Origin: Lysobacterales bacterium
GTDB lineage: Bacteria; Pseudomonadota; Gammaproteobacteria; Xanthomonadales; Rhodanobacteraceae
Direction of reading: 5' to 3'
Length of the DNA: 41,243 nt
Assembly (NCBI GenBank): GCA_015655335.1
Contig: JAATFF010000160.1
Coordinates: 1 to 41,243 of the forward strand
The stretch's first letter is position 1, and the number at the start of each line of letters is the position of its first letter. The notes under the pieces are model-generated. The model had not been told where the DNA came from, did not search any database, and worked only from the letters and a program-made list of their open reading frames with translations. Below are positions 25,029 through 34,219 of the stretch, one piece after another. A program made the position numbers and the translations under genes.

Positions 25029-25727
25029 TCAACGCATGCGCCTTAACTGAAATACCAATGCAACCGGAACTTGCAGCGCCATCCGGTCGAAGCGCGCATC
25101 AACCGGAATGTCGGCGGGATCGAGCATGGGTTCCAATACCTGTTCTATCTGCAGTCCGAGTGCTGCACAGGTCGCATGCCAATGGCCGTACAGATGCTGC
25201 GTATGCTGGACGGCATAGCGTTGACCGCCGGCTTTGAAATCACGCACCCAGCCGAGCGCGTGACCAATGGGATGCACGTCGCTGCATAACACCACGCCGC
25301 CAGGTCGTGTTACCCGATGCAGCTCGGCAAGCGGTTGTTCCAGGTTTTCGAGATGTCCCACGACCAGGCCGCATATCGCCAAGTCCGCCCAGGCATCGGG
25401 GATCGGCAAAGACGTCAAGCTCCCTTGCGACAGTTCGATCTTTGCGCCGGCTCGATAGGTATGTAGTTCCGATTCCGCGCGATCCACCATCTCCGGCGAA
25501 AGATCCACGCCGCGCACACGCACGGCATATCGTTGCAGCGCGTGCACCATGTAACGTCCACTGCCACAACCGGCATCCAGCACCGCGTGATTTTTCAATT
25601 CTGCCGGCATCAGCTGGAGCATCGCGCGCTCTTCCGCCTGCATCACCGGATTGTGCGCGTACGCCGGATAACTGGACGCCCACAGTGCATAGGCGTGAGC
25701 GGGAGTGAGTATCGCCGGATGTGACAT
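25029..25727 (-). CDS. Class I SAM-dependent methyltransferase
   Basis: A 232-residue enzyme. Motif I is VLDAGCGSGRYMVHAL (about 49-64), followed by VRGVDLSPEMVDRA, an acidic motif II; DLAICGLVVGHLENL and HRVTRPGGVVLCSDVHP complete the methyltransferase_11-type core. ATG 25727 overlaps the amidohydrolase stop as TGATG, so the two are translationally coupled; the frame is open further upstream but without support. The acceptor is unknown. Its place beside an amidohydrolase and a radical SAM enzyme suggests it acts on a small molecule or sugar side group rather than on DNA or protein. Confidence 0.9.
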   Translation of the reverse strand: MSHPAILTPAHAYALWASSYPAYAHNPVMQAEERAMLQLMPAELKNHAVLDAGCGSGRYMVHALQRYAVRVRGVDLSPEMVDRAESELHTYRAGAKIELSQGSLTSLPIPDAWADLAICGLVVGHLENLEQPLAELHRVTRPGGVVLCSDVHPIGHALGWVRDFKAGGQRYAVQHTQHLYGHWHATCAALGLQIEQVLEPMLDPADIPVDARFDRMALQVPVALVFQLRRMR

Positions 25728-26959
25728 CAGTTGCACCGAGCCTCCATCGCCAGATCGCACGCTTGTTCCATCCGATCGTCGGCAAATTCGAAACCGGGTT
25801 CGAGCGCGATCAGTGCCGGTTCCGCTAGCGACTTGGCCAGCAACTTCGGCCTGCCATCCAGCGTCATTCGCACGGTCTCTACGCCGGCCACGGCAAACCA
25901 TTCGGCGAAATCGGGATCGGCGATTTGAGGAACGCCGTCGCGCACCACGGCACGAATCTGGCTGCGCTCGATGCCCACCAGGCTACGTGTTTCATCGCCG
26001 CCGAGGTCTTCCACTATCACCAAGTCCGCATGTGCTCCTGGCGCCAGGCTGCCGCGTGTAGGCATGCACAAGATGCGGGCCGCTTGATGGGTGACGAGAC
26101 CAGCGAGATCCCGAGGACTTAGCTCGTATTGACCGGCGACATCGCTCAGTTCCGCCAGTAGATCGCGAGCACCGCTGAGTCGCGAATCGCTGCCCAATGC
26201 AAGTTGTCCTACAGCGCTCAATCGCCGCGGATCCATGGATCGTCCCAGCAATGCGTGATTGCTGCCAGGACACCAAACGACCGCCGCGCCGCTTTCGATC
26301 ACGCGATCGATATCTTGCTCACGCAAACCGACACCGTGAATCAGAACGCAATTGGGCGCGAGGCATCCCCATTGATCCAGTTGCGACAATTCATTTTGTG
26401 CTGTCGCATCGGTTCCCTCGGCCAGATGGATCAGCCAGGGCCGATCCGACGGCGTATTCGCAAAGCTCTGCTGCACAGGCGGACCATAACCGGGCCATCC
26501 CAACGCATAGCTCCAACCGTAGTCGCGCAGCAGCGCAACGGGAAAGTCCGGCGTATCGAACACGGGATGCCAGGGATCGTGATGCGCAACGCACGTTGTA
26601 CCGGCTAGCAGGTTTTTCAGCGCTCCGTGCCGCATCCGTAGCGCCTTGGGCACCTTCAGCGCATCGATGACCGCCGGCTGTTCGAAGTGCGCTTGAAACG
26701 CAGCGATCCACGCATAGCTGTTTGGAAACGGTGCATGAGCCCGCAGTGGCGGCACGGCGTTGACGTGCAGGTGATCGTGCGCGTTGATCAGCCCCGGAAA
26801 AATCAAATGGTCGCGAAGATCGACCGTATATGCCCACGCGGCAAGCGATGCGCTGATCCGACCTGTTCGGATCGACAAAGGCGCATGCGAGACGCCGTCC
26901 GGCGTAATCGTCACCCCGTGGCACAAGCTAGCGTTCGTTCTTGCTGGCAGAACGTTCAC
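25727..26959 (-). CDS. Amidohydrolase-superfamily metal-dependent hydrolase
   Basis: A 410-residue protein starting with GTG four bases after the upstream methyltransferase. The superfamily fold is clear: an N-terminal beta-sandwich strand, GLINAHDHLH with the two metal His of H-x-H (about residue 60), HLAEGTD (beta 5 His), CVLIHGVGL (beta 6 His), LALGSDSRLSG (beta 8 Asp), and a C-terminal GSLAPGAHADLVIVE typical of deaminase/chlorohydrolase-like members. All metal ligands are present, so it should be active. Substrates in this group are usually amines, lactams or amidines. Finding such an enzyme within a polysaccharide operon is unusual, and no substrate can be assigned. Confidence 0.9.
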   Translation of the reverse strand: MNVLPARTNASLCHGVTITPDGVSHAPLSIRTGRISASLAAWAYTVDLRDHLIFPGLINAHDHLHVNAVPPLRAHAPFPNSYAWIAAFQAHFEQPAVIDALKVPKALRMRHGALKNLLAGTTCVAHHDPWHPVFDTPDFPVALLRDYGWSYALGWPGYGPPVQQSFANTPSDRPWLIHLAEGTDATAQNELSQLDQWGCLAPNCVLIHGVGLREQDIDRVIESGAAVVWCPGSNHALLGRSMDPRRLSAVGQLALGSDSRLSGARDLLAELSDVAGQYELSPRDLAGLVTHQAARILCMPTRGSLAPGAHADLVIVEDLGGDETRSLVGIERSQIRAVVRDGVPQIADPDFAEWFAVAGVETVRMTLDGRPKLLAKSLAEPALIALEPGFEFADDRMEQACDLAMEARCN

Positions 26960-26963
26960 GGGC

Positions 26964-27809
26964 TCAGCGCCGACGCATCACGATCAGGAAATGGTCGCCC
27001 ATGTCGCGCAACACCGGCAGTGCGCCCAGGCGATCGTCAAGCCGACCCATGCGTTCGCACCAATCGCGGCGACGACGGTAGTAGTCGACCAGATAGGGTG
27101 GCGGCATGAACAGACTTAATGCCCGATAGCTTTCCAACGAAAAGTGATCGGAGAAAGCCCGATAGAATTCGCGCGGCAGATAGTAATAGGTCCAGATCGT
27201 GTGACGATTCATCCCCACCGCCGTGGCGCCGCGCGTCACACGCACGCTGGCACGCTTGAAGCGCCCACGCCGCGCGTAGTGACCGACTTCCCAGGGGCAG
27301 ATTCGGCCGATGACCGAAAAAATCAGCTTGCCGCCTGGTTTGAGCAGGCGCGCGCATTCGGCGGCGACAGCACGGAGGTCCGGTGCACAATTCAATGGGC
27401 CGAAGTTGGAATAAATACCATCGAAGCGCGCATCGAGCTGATCGAGCTGCTGGATACCCAAATGCCTCGCCGTGACATGTGCTTGCATGTCTGCTGCGAT
27501 GGCACGTGCTTGCGTGCGCTCAACCATCTGCGGCGACCAGTCGGTGGCGACGACTTGAAAACCCTGCTGCGCAAATTCGAGCGCATCGATGCCCGTACCG
27601 CATCCCAGGTCCAGCAGATGGCCGCGCGCGGGTACTTCGTGGTGAACGGTCTCCCACAAAGTGAGCCGCATGCGCTGGATCAGCTCGTTATTGCCCCGCG
27701 GCCCGTCATAATCGGCCGCTACGCTGTCGAAGGCACGCTGCGTTTCAAGCAGCTGTGCTTCGCCAAGGGAAGCGTTGCGCGGATGCCTGCGGCCGCCCTC
27801 AGAGGGCAT
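26964..27809 (-). CDS. Class I SAM-dependent methyltransferase
   Basis: A 281-residue enzyme. A FDSVAADYDG segment (typical of class I lipid- and quinone-type methyltransferases) is followed by motif I HLLDLGCGTGIDALEFA (about residues 64-80), VVATDWSPQMVE, FDGIYSNFGPLNC and ECARLLKPGGKLIFSVIG. A basic C-terminal part contains TIWTYYYLPREFYRAF and a YYRRRRDWCERMG stretch. ATG 27809 is preceded by GGAG at eight bases and is preferred over the GTG at 27863. The gene stands 142 bases after the Wzz-like gene, the largest gap in the operon, so an internal promoter is possible. Acceptor unknown. Confidence 0.9.
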   Translation of the reverse strand: MPSEGGRRHPRNASLGEAQLLETQRAFDSVAADYDGPRGNNELIQRMRLTLWETVHHEVPARGHLLDLGCGTGIDALEFAQQGFQVVATDWSPQMVERTQARAIAADMQAHVTARHLGIQQLDQLDARFDGIYSNFGPLNCAPDLRAVAAECARLLKPGGKLIFSVIGRICPWEVGHYARRGRFKRASVRVTRGATAVGMNRHTIWTYYYLPREFYRAFSDHFSLESYRALSLFMPPPYLVDYYRRRRDWCERMGRLDDRLGALPVLRDMGDHFLIVMRRR

Positions 27810-27926
27810 TGCAGTATCTCCGGTTTCAAGCTTGATTTGCCCGTCCATATCCCTCTGCTTCACCGAAATGCACTTTTCGTCGATTCATTCAGTGAGTGCC
27901 GGTACGGGTCGTTTTGGTTGAATGAC

Positions 27927-27949
27927 CGGGGCAACTAGCAGGAGCCCCG
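27927..27949. terminator. Short GC hairpin between Wzz-like and methyltransferase genes
   Basis: CGGGGC (27927-27932) pairs with GCCCCG (27944-27949) around an 11-base loop, just after the Wzz-like stop codon. No T-run follows on the minus strand, so it is more likely an attenuator or mRNA-stability element than a full terminator, if it acts at all. Confidence 0.25.
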
Positions 27950-27951
27950 CT

Positions 27952-28794
27952 TCACAAGCGCCGATAGGCATTACGCGCCAAGGCCGCCGCGCCGCCGAGA
28001 AAAAGCCCGAAAAAGAGCGCCGCGCCCCAAATCAAAGCAGCATTGGGGGAGGCCTGTTTGGCCGGGACATAGACGGGCCACGGCTGCGAGGTGTCGTAGG
28101 TGTAGTTGGGGCTGAGGCGATTGAGAAGATCGCCTCTAGCCCCTTGCAAGATGCGGATAGCGTCGTCCTTGCTCGCCAGCAGCATGGTCGCGAGCGCCGC
28201 GTTCTCGACATGCTTGCTGTCTGCACCGTCCTTGCTTCCCGCCATGGCGATCTGTTGCAGTCGACCCCGATCGACCAGCGAGTTTTGCAATTCCGTCTGA
28301 ACTTCATCCAAGCGTTCATGCGCCAACTTCAGTGGCAGCTCTTCGATACGCTGATGAATGGCCTGCAATTGGACAACCGTTGCGGAGGCCAATTGCATGG
28401 CCAGCTGCGAAGAGCGTGCCCTCATGCTTACCTTGATCAGGTTGGCGTAAGGATCGGGCTCCAGCTTCACACTCTTGCGGTAAAGCTGGGCTTCGGGTGC
28501 ATCGACGGGAATGCCCACATTTTTCAGCACATCATTTTGAAACGCCACGGTCTGTAAACGCATGATGACGCGTTGAAACGGTTCGATTTTGGGATCTTGC
28601 CCCATGGGCGCCACCCCCACCTGCCCGACCTGTATCCAGGCGGTCGCCTCCCATTGCGGCTTGGCCGAACGCGAATAGATAAAGGCAGCAGCCAGCACGA
28701 TCAAAAGCCCGAACGCGAACCATTTCCACTCGCGAACAAGGATCCGCCAGATATCGATCAAGTAAATGTCGTCTTGTTTCATGTTTGGACTCAT
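27952..28794 (-). CDS. Wzz-family chain-length regulator without kinase domain
   Basis: About 280 residues. DDIYLIDIWRILVREWKW leads into the first membrane helix (about residues 23-43), followed by the periplasmic Wzz core with ATAWIQVGQVG, KSVKLEPDPYANLIKVSMR and a long helical stretch rich in Gln and Leu. A second helix (NAALIWGAALFFGLFLGGAAA) closes the protein near the C-terminus, leaving only a short cytoplasmic tail with no tyrosine-kinase motifs. It should set the modal length of the polymer made by the neighbouring Wzy. ATG 28794 overlaps the wzy stop as ATGA; ATG 28782 is an alternative. It lacks a partner outer-membrane exporter here. Confidence 0.88.
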   Translation of the reverse strand: MSPNMKQDDIYLIDIWRILVREWKWFAFGLLIVLAAAFIYSRSAKPQWEATAWIQVGQVGVAPMGQDPKIEPFQRVIMRLQTVAFQNDVLKNVGIPVDAPEAQLYRKSVKLEPDPYANLIKVSMRARSSQLAMQLASATVVQLQAIHQRIEELPLKLAHERLDEVQTELQNSLVDRGRLQQIAMAGSKDGADSKHVENAALATMLLASKDDAIRILQGARGDLLNRLSPNYTYDTSQPWPVYVPAKQASPNAALIWGAALFFGLFLGGAAALARNAYRRL

Positions 28795-29981
28795 TGGAAA
28801 GAATGCGAAGAGATCGATCGCAGGGAGCCCGTCACCGGATTTCCCGCGCCCGCATGGGCCGCACCGGTTGCGTTTCGATTGGGTAGAAGTGCCGCAAAAA
28901 CCTGCATAAGAAGGCAAAGTCCGACAAAGCCGACGTTCGTCCATGTGAACGCCTGCGGCGCGAACGGCGACATCACGCATATGTAGGAAACGCGCAGGAA
29001 TATCAGCAAAGGAAACAGCGAGGCCGCGGGGCGCACGCGTCGTACGCTCCATAGCAACAGGATGTACAACACCACGATCGCCGCTACCGCACCGATAGGC
29101 CCGAGTGCCAGAAGAAACGGCAAGAACTCCGTGCCCACGTTGATGTTCGGTGCATCGAGCGGAATACCCGTTCCAGCCGTCGCAATAGAGCCGCTCATGG
29201 GTATGATCTGGTTGATGAGAAAACTGGTATTGACGTAGTGCTTGGCCAGCAAGGCGCCGAAGTTATACGGGCCGGCACTGATATAAAGCAGCAGCCATTT
29301 GACGCCCTGCGGCGCAGCGCGATACATGGCGCCAAACGGCAAGGTGACGGAGTCCAGGGATCCCGATCGCAGGGTGCCAAGTATCGAAAAAATACTGCTT
29401 CCCGTCAGCGCGAGGAAAACAATGGTTTTCCATGGCAGCGGTCTCGCTTCATCGCGCCGAAACACGATCACCAGCGCGAACGAAAATAAAGACGCGAAGA
29501 TCCGGTTTCTGTCGATAACCATGATCGGGAACACCACGCCGATGCCGACGAGCGTATTGCGAAGCCACTTGCGCCGGGCGCATAGAAGCCCAATCGGCGG
29601 AAGGGTCCAGCACATATCCGAGACATGCCGTATATGTTCGCGGCCACCCTCCATCGTGGCATAAGAAGATGGGTTGTCGATAAGCGGGATGGGAAACAGC
29701 GTCAGGTCGAGCAAGCAAAAAAGAATGACTACGGCGGCGAAAGCCAACGCGACAAACGCATCCCGGGTACCTACGTAGCGACGCGACCGAAACTGTGCGA
29801 TCTCGGGCAACCGGATGCCCAGGACCCTGTCGGCCAACATGATGGTCACGGCCGTCACGGCAAGCAGGAAGATGCCTTCGAAATAGCCATTGGGAAGATC
29901 GTAGGTGAGCATCGTGATCCCGCAGGTCAGCAGGATCGGCAAGCCTAGATAGCTCGAGGGAAAGCGCAGCAGCTGTTTCAC
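28791..29981 (-). CDS. wzy: Wzy-like polysaccharide polymerase
   Basis: A 396-residue polytopic membrane protein with about ten hydrophobic segments, a large polar loop near residues 245-290 (NTSFLINQIIPMSGSIATAG) and little similarity to named families, as is normal for Wzy. Position supports the call: it sits between the GT2 and Wzz genes, coupled to both by ATGA overlaps, in a cluster with a Wzx flippase. It would join lipid-linked repeat units in the periplasm. An oligosaccharide-repeat-unit polymerase fold is inferred from topology and context, not from a catalytic motif. The O-ligase-like protein at 13990 is a separate and dissimilar family member. Confidence 0.8.
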   Translation of the reverse strand: MKQLLRFPSSYLGLPILLTCGITMLTYDLPNGYFEGIFLLAVTAVTIMLADRVLGIRLPEIAQFRSRRYVGTRDAFVALAFAAVVILFCLLDLTLFPIPLIDNPSSYATMEGGREHIRHVSDMCWTLPPIGLLCARRKWLRNTLVGIGVVFPIMVIDRNRIFASLFSFALVIVFRRDEARPLPWKTIVFLALTGSSIFSILGTLRSGSLDSVTLPFGAMYRAAPQGVKWLLLYISAGPYNFGALLAKHYVNTSFLINQIIPMSGSIATAGTGIPLDAPNINVGTEFLPFLLALGPIGAVAAIVVLYILLLWSVRRVRPAASLFPLLIFLRVSYICVMSPFAPQAFTWTNVGFVGLCLLMQVFAALLPNRNATGAAHAGAGNPVTGSLRSISSHSFQ

Positions 29982-30931
29982 ATCTGCTCCAAGAACGGAT
30001 GTGAAGAAGAAAGCCTGAGCCTAGACACCAGGATCAGCGAGAGATACGCCACCATGTGAAGCGCAACCGACCATATCCGACGCTGCAAGAATGAAATCTT
30101 GGCACTGATGAAATGTGCCTGCGCCTTGATCAACGTTCTATCGGTCCCTTCGAACAGGTTGGCCCTGCGTAACGCGACATACCGCGATTCGGTAAGGTTA
30201 ACGATGCGGGTTGCCGTGTGCCGCGTCTTGCTCAGGTTCGCTCCGTGGAGGCGATACGCACAGACGCTGACATCGATGAAACCCAGCGCATCGCAGGCCG
30301 CAAGGCGGAGGAAAAAGTCCCAATCATCGATGCGCAGACCCTCACTCCAGCGATCGACGGTATCGAGTGCGTTCTTCCTGATGAGGGCAACCGGACCGCC
30401 GATGGCCCACTGGCTGATCACCGCACGGCGGATGCCCTCGTCGGAGCTATAGAGACGCTTGTCGGCGCCGTGAAGATCGCACATGCCGCTGTCGTACATT
30501 TTCTTTCCGTTCTGATCGACAACGATCGAATCGCCGATAACGGCGCGTTTGTACGAATGCGACAGCAGGTAATGAACCTGCGCATCCAGGCCACCCGGCA
30601 ATAAGTAGTCGTCGCTGGCACCCAGGCGAAGGAACTCTCCACGCGCACGCGCTGCCAGCTCATTCAAGGTCGCGGCAATGCCCCGGTTGCTTCGACGCAC
30701 GTACTCAATAGGAAGATCGCCACTGTGCTGTGCGACCCAGTCGGCAATACGTTCGCCCGTACTGTCGGTCGAACCATCGTCGATGATGATCAGTTCCTTG
30801 GCCGGATAAGCATCTTCCAAGACGCTGTCCAGACACCGTTGCACGAATCGTTCGTGGTTGTATGCGGGTATGAGTATCGACACCAGCGGCATCGCCGATA
30901 CGTTTACCAAGCCATCGTCGGCCATCGTCAT
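29978..30931 (-). CDS. Family 2 glycosyltransferase
   Basis: A 317-residue GT-A enzyme. The start MPLVSILIPAYNHERFVQRCL after a 13-residue leader, ELIIIDDGSTDSTGE (nucleotide-binding acidic pair), GIAATLNELAARARGEFLRLGASDDY (DxD-equivalent) and WSEGLRIDDWDFFLRLA (catalytic ED-type acid) are all typical of GT2. A C-terminal hydrophobic segment (VALHMVAYLSLILVSRL) suggests membrane attachment. ATG 30931 overlaps the flippase stop as ATGA, and the 3' end overlaps wzy as ATGA. It should add one residue with inversion to the lipid-linked repeat unit; donor unknown. Confidence 0.92.
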   Translation of the reverse strand: MTMADDGLVNVSAMPLVSILIPAYNHERFVQRCLDSVLEDAYPAKELIIIDDGSTDSTGERIADWVAQHSGDLPIEYVRRSNRGIAATLNELAARARGEFLRLGASDDYLLPGGLDAQVHYLLSHSYKRAVIGDSIVVDQNGKKMYDSGMCDLHGADKRLYSSDEGIRRAVISQWAIGGPVALIRKNALDTVDRWSEGLRIDDWDFFLRLAACDALGFIDVSVCAYRLHGANLSKTRHTATRIVNLTESRYVALRRANLFEGTDRTLIKAQAHFISAKISFLQRRIWSVALHMVAYLSLILVSRLRLSSSHPFLEQM

Positions 30932-32178
30932 AGCCTCCCCAGATAGCGTCGTGCGACCCATACGTTGAACACGAGGTATAAAAGATAATTGGCCGTGAAT
31001 GCGTACATGGCGCCGATCAAGCCGAAGTAAGCCGTAAACACGTAGACAAGCGCCAGATAGCTGACGGCAAACACGCATTCGGATATCACGAACAACCGCG
31101 TCATGGCCTTGGCCAGCATGACGTAGGAAAGAATGAACGAGGCGATCTTTATGACGTCGCCAATCAGTTGCGGCCCATACAATGCATTGGCGGAGGTGAA
31201 ATCCGCGCTGAAAAGGCAACGCGTCACCCAATCTCTCAGCACATAAACCAAGACCGCGAGGACGGCGACGACAGGCAGCAGAAACCGATAGGCACTGCGT
31301 AACTCCAACACCAGGGAAGCGCGACCATGGGTCGATGCCAACTTGGGCAAGTAGTAGATGTTGATGGCCGTGGTAAGGAACAGCAGATACGCATCCGACA
31401 CCTTGCTTACAGCCTGCCAATAGCCGACTTGCTCCCAGCCGAACTGAACAACGAGGTGATTGCGCACCGCGATGTTGATAAGAGGCGGCAGTAACGCGGA
31501 CGTGATCGTCATCACCGAGAAGGCCGCCAGACGCGACGTCATTTCGCGGTCGAAGCGCATTCGAAGCATGCTGCGCTGGAAATAGGGGCTTCGCCACCAC
31601 GTCGGCAATCCGACGAGTAGCCATAACACCTGGCTGACGACCAACGCCAGCAACGCGCCATACAGATGCAGCCACTGCGACAGCCACACCACCATGGCGA
31701 TGCTGAAAGCGGACCCGAGCACCTGGATGAAGGCAAGTCTTCGCACATCCATGAAGCCGTTGATCACCGCGAGCATGTAGTTGACCATCGCGATGCCGAG
31801 CTGGGCCACCGCCAACACGCGAATCAAACTTTCATAGTGCAGATCGCCTAGAAGCCAAATGGCCATCTGCCGACTGAGCACTAACGCGATGCAGCCCATC
31901 AGGCAGGATGCACAGAGCGCGTACCAAAGCGCCGCGGAGAGCAGGCGCGACAAGCGTTGCGCATCGTGACGATATTCGGCGACGTATTTGACGATGCCTG
32001 CGCTGATGCCGCCGCCGGCCAGAACAGCCAATACGGACATGAGGCTCATAAACTGGCCGAGCTTCCCAACGCCTTCGGGCCCGGCAAACCACGCCACCAA
32101 CTTGATGACAACCAAACCGGCGATCAGCCGCGCCGCGGTAGCCATGGCCGAGTAGAAGCTGGCGCGAACGATGTTCAT
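30928..32178 (-). CDS. wzx: Wzx-type repeat-unit flippase
   Basis: A 416-residue membrane protein with about twelve hydrophobic segments in the polysaccharide-transport/MATE-like pattern. N-terminal [27 protein letters not shown] and [36 protein letters not shown] match the WzxE/O-antigen translocase group. It should flip the undecaprenyl-linked repeat unit to the periplasmic side, where the Wzy-like protein polymerises it. ATG 32178 overlaps the aminotransferase stop as ATGA, which decides the start among several in-frame ATGs. WzxE-like flippases often handle amino-sugar-containing units, consistent with the neighbouring sugar genes. Confidence 0.92.
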   Translation of the reverse strand: MNIVRASFYSAMATAARLIAGLVVIKLVAWFAGPEGVGKLGQFMSLMSVLAVLAGGGISAGIVKYVAEYRHDAQRLSRLLSAALWYALCASCLMGCIALVLSRQMAIWLLGDLHYESLIRVLAVAQLGIAMVNYMLAVINGFMDVRRLAFIQVLGSAFSIAMVVWLSQWLHLYGALLALVVSQVLWLLVGLPTWWRSPYFQRSMLRMRFDREMTSRLAAFSVMTITSALLPPLINIAVRNHLVVQFGWEQVGYWQAVSKVSDAYLLFLTTAINIYYLPKLASTHGRASLVLELRSAYRFLLPVVAVLAVLVYVLRDWVTRCLFSADFTSANALYGPQLIGDVIKIASFILSYVMLAKAMTRLFVISECVFAVSYLALVYVFTAYFGLIGAMYAFTANYLLYLVFNVWVARRYLGRL

Positions 32179-33287
32179 ATGGGACATTCGAACGTTTGGC
32201 AGGCTTCGACGACTCGATCGACGGCGTCTGCGCACAGCGTCGGCCCCATGGGAAGGCTCAACACTTCGTTATGCAAACGCTCCGTCAGCGGCAGATGGGC
32301 GTCCCGCAAGGTGGTGTAGGCCGGTTGCCGATGAGGAGGTATCGGATAGTGCACCTGGCTTTGAATGCCATGCGCAGACAGGTGACGTTGCAGCGCATCG
32401 CGATGCGCGCAGCGGACCACGAATAGATGCCATGCGTGCTGATCTTCCTGCGTCACAGCGGGCAGCGCGATACGTGGATGACGAATACCTTCGCGATAGC
32501 GCAGCGCCACGTTACGTCGCCATGCGATGTCCTCGTCGAGATACCGCAGCTTCACTCGCAGCATGGCCGCCTGTATTTCATCGAGCCGTGAATTGAGGCC
32601 CTGAAACTGGTGGTGATACTTCACATCGGACCCGTAGTTACGCAACGCTGCGATGCGCTCAGCCAATACAGCATTGTCGGTAACGACCGCGCCGCCATCA
32701 CCCAGCGCACCGAGATTTTTGCCAGGAAAGAAACTGAAAGCGGCAGCGTCGCCAAACGCGCCGGCCTTTCGTCCGTCACGCATGGCGCCATGGGCTTGTG
32801 CCGCGTCTTCGATGAGCAGCAACTTGTGCTTTTGCGCCAACGCGACCAAGGCAGGCATATCGGCCACTTGGCCATACAGATGCACCGCCATGATGGCCCG
32901 CGTGCGCGGTCCGATCGCCGCTTCCACACAAGCCGGGTCGATATTGAAGCTGACCGGATCGGGCTCTACGGGTACTGGCACCAGCCGATTTTCCGTAATG
33001 GCAAGAAAGCTGGCGATGAAAGTGTTCCCCGGCACAATGACCTCGTCACCGTCTACGAGGACGCCCAGCTCTTTGTAACCTCGCAAAATCAACGCCAAGG
33101 CATCAAGTCCATTGCCCACACCCACGGCATGGCGCACGCCGATGTAGGCGGCGAACTCCCGTTCAAACTGCGTCAGTTCCTCGCCCAATACATACCAGCC
33201 CGAGTCGATGACGCGCCCAGCCGCTGCCTTGAGCTCATCGGCATATCGTGCATTGACTTCGCGGAGACTAAGGAATGGGACGTCCAT
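32175..33287 (-). CDS. DegT/DnrJ/EryC1-type sugar aminotransferase (FdtB-like)
   Basis: A 370-residue PLP enzyme. [15 protein letters not shown] opens in the way of FdtB/QdtB proteins; EDAAQAHGA holds the pyridoxal-ring Asp161, and [17 protein letters not shown] the Schiff-base Lys190. [25 protein letters not shown] and [11 protein letters not shown] complete the family pattern. Together with the ketoisomerase at 35814 it should make a dTDP-3-amino-3,6-dideoxyhexose from the 3-keto intermediate. ATG 33287 forms a TGATG overlap with the upstream gene and gives the expected N-terminus; ATG 33299 is four codons longer. The Gal or Glc configuration of the product cannot be decided here. Confidence 0.9.
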   Translation of the reverse strand: MDVPFLSLREVNARYADELKAAAGRVIDSGWYVLGEELTQFEREFAAYIGVRHAVGVGNGLDALALILRGYKELGVLVDGDEVIVPGNTFIASFLAITENRLVPVPVEPDPVSFNIDPACVEAAIGPRTRAIMAVHLYGQVADMPALVALAQKHKLLLIEDAAQAHGAMRDGRKAGAFGDAAAFSFFPGKNLGALGDGGAVVTDNAVLAERIAALRNYGSDVKYHHQFQGLNSRLDEIQAAMLRVKLRYLDEDIAWRRNVALRYREGIRHPRIALPAVTQEDQHAWHLFVVRCAHRDALQRHLSAHGIQSQVHYPIPPHRQPAYTTLRDAHLPLTERLHNEVLSLPMGPTLCADAVDRVVEACQTFECPI

Positions 33288-34219
33288 CAAAGTACCCATT
33301 CGTAGAAATCATGTGCGATGGCACGCGCACCGAAATATTCCTTTTGCGAGACGAGGCCGCTATTAAGCCGCCTGCCCTCGTGCTCGGTCGAAATACCCAA
33401 GCTGAAATAAATGCGATTCGCGTAAACGGTTCTGATCAATTCGGCCAACAAAAGATTGAGCGCATTAACTTTTCGCCCCTCTTCCGACGCGGCCAGATAT
33501 TGGGCGTGTACGGCCTTGCCGAAATCGTAAATGAGCACCCCTGCCAACAACGATCCTTCATCGCGTGCCTCGTAGAGCACCATGTGCTGGGGAAAACGCG
33601 CCTGCAGCAGGTGCAGTTCTTGCAAACTGTGGGTGGGTGCGACGTTGTATTTGCGCAGCGCATCCGAGACCAGTGCGTGGAAATCCGTCATATCGCTAGC
33701 CTGCTGGCATCGGATACCCGTTTTTTGCGCCTTGTTCACCGCGCGCTGACGTTCCTGCGTGAAACGGAACGTCTCCTGCAACGGGATCACTGAAGACAGA
33801 TCCCGCCGCTTCAGTTGTGCGCCAAGCCGATGCAAGGCGTACAGATCCTCTTCGGCGGGATAGGTGTGGAACACGTGTGGCACGGCTTTGTAGAGGACAC
33901 GTTCTACGGCGAGTGCGCGATAGTGTTCGCCAATCTGTTCGAACACGGCCAGCGTCGATTCGGCGCGCAAAGTGCGGCTTGAGATAAGTCCCGCATAGGT
34001 GAGGCCACCGTGACTCGTCACCAGGCTTCCTTGCCTATTCGCAGGGAAAACGGCTACCACTTCATGGTCGCGCTGGACGACTAACGAGCTATCTGTAAAA
34101 CGCTCGGCGTGATATTCCATATAACTACGCCGATGCAAGAAGTTTCCATTTCTTGATCGCTCGACGAGCGCATCCCAGGCGCCCGCATCGGTCGGCACGT
34201 AGGGTCTAACGGTAAGCAT
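33287..34219 (-). CDS. GNAT/FemAB-like acyltransferase
   Basis: A 310-residue protein. The N-terminal [37 protein letters not shown] and a central [19 protein letters not shown] basic helix are typical of the two-lobed FemAB/Acetyltransf_6 group, as is the closing block [29 protein letters not shown]. Members transfer acyl or aminoacyl groups, in polysaccharide clusters mostly to amino sugars. This one may acylate the 3-amino group made by its neighbours, or add an amino acid to it. Its start lies 14 bases inside the upstream gene. A simple acetyl transfer is less expected because a hexapeptide acetyltransferase is already present. Confidence 0.8.
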   Translation of the reverse strand: MLTVRPYVPTDAGAWDALVERSRNGNFLHRRSYMEYHAERFTDSSLVVQRDHEVVAVFPANRQGSLVTSHGGLTYAGLISSRTLRAESTLAVFEQIGEHYRALAVERVLYKAVPHVFHTYPAEEDLYALHRLGAQLKRRDLSSVIPLQETFRFTQERQRAVNKAQKTGIRCQQASDMTDFHALVSDALRKYNVAPTHSLQELHLLQARFPQHMVLYEARDEGSLLAGVLIYDFGKAVHAQYLAASEEGRKVNALNLLLAELIRTVYANRIYFSLGISTEHEGRRLNSGLVSQKEYFGARAIAHDFYEWVL

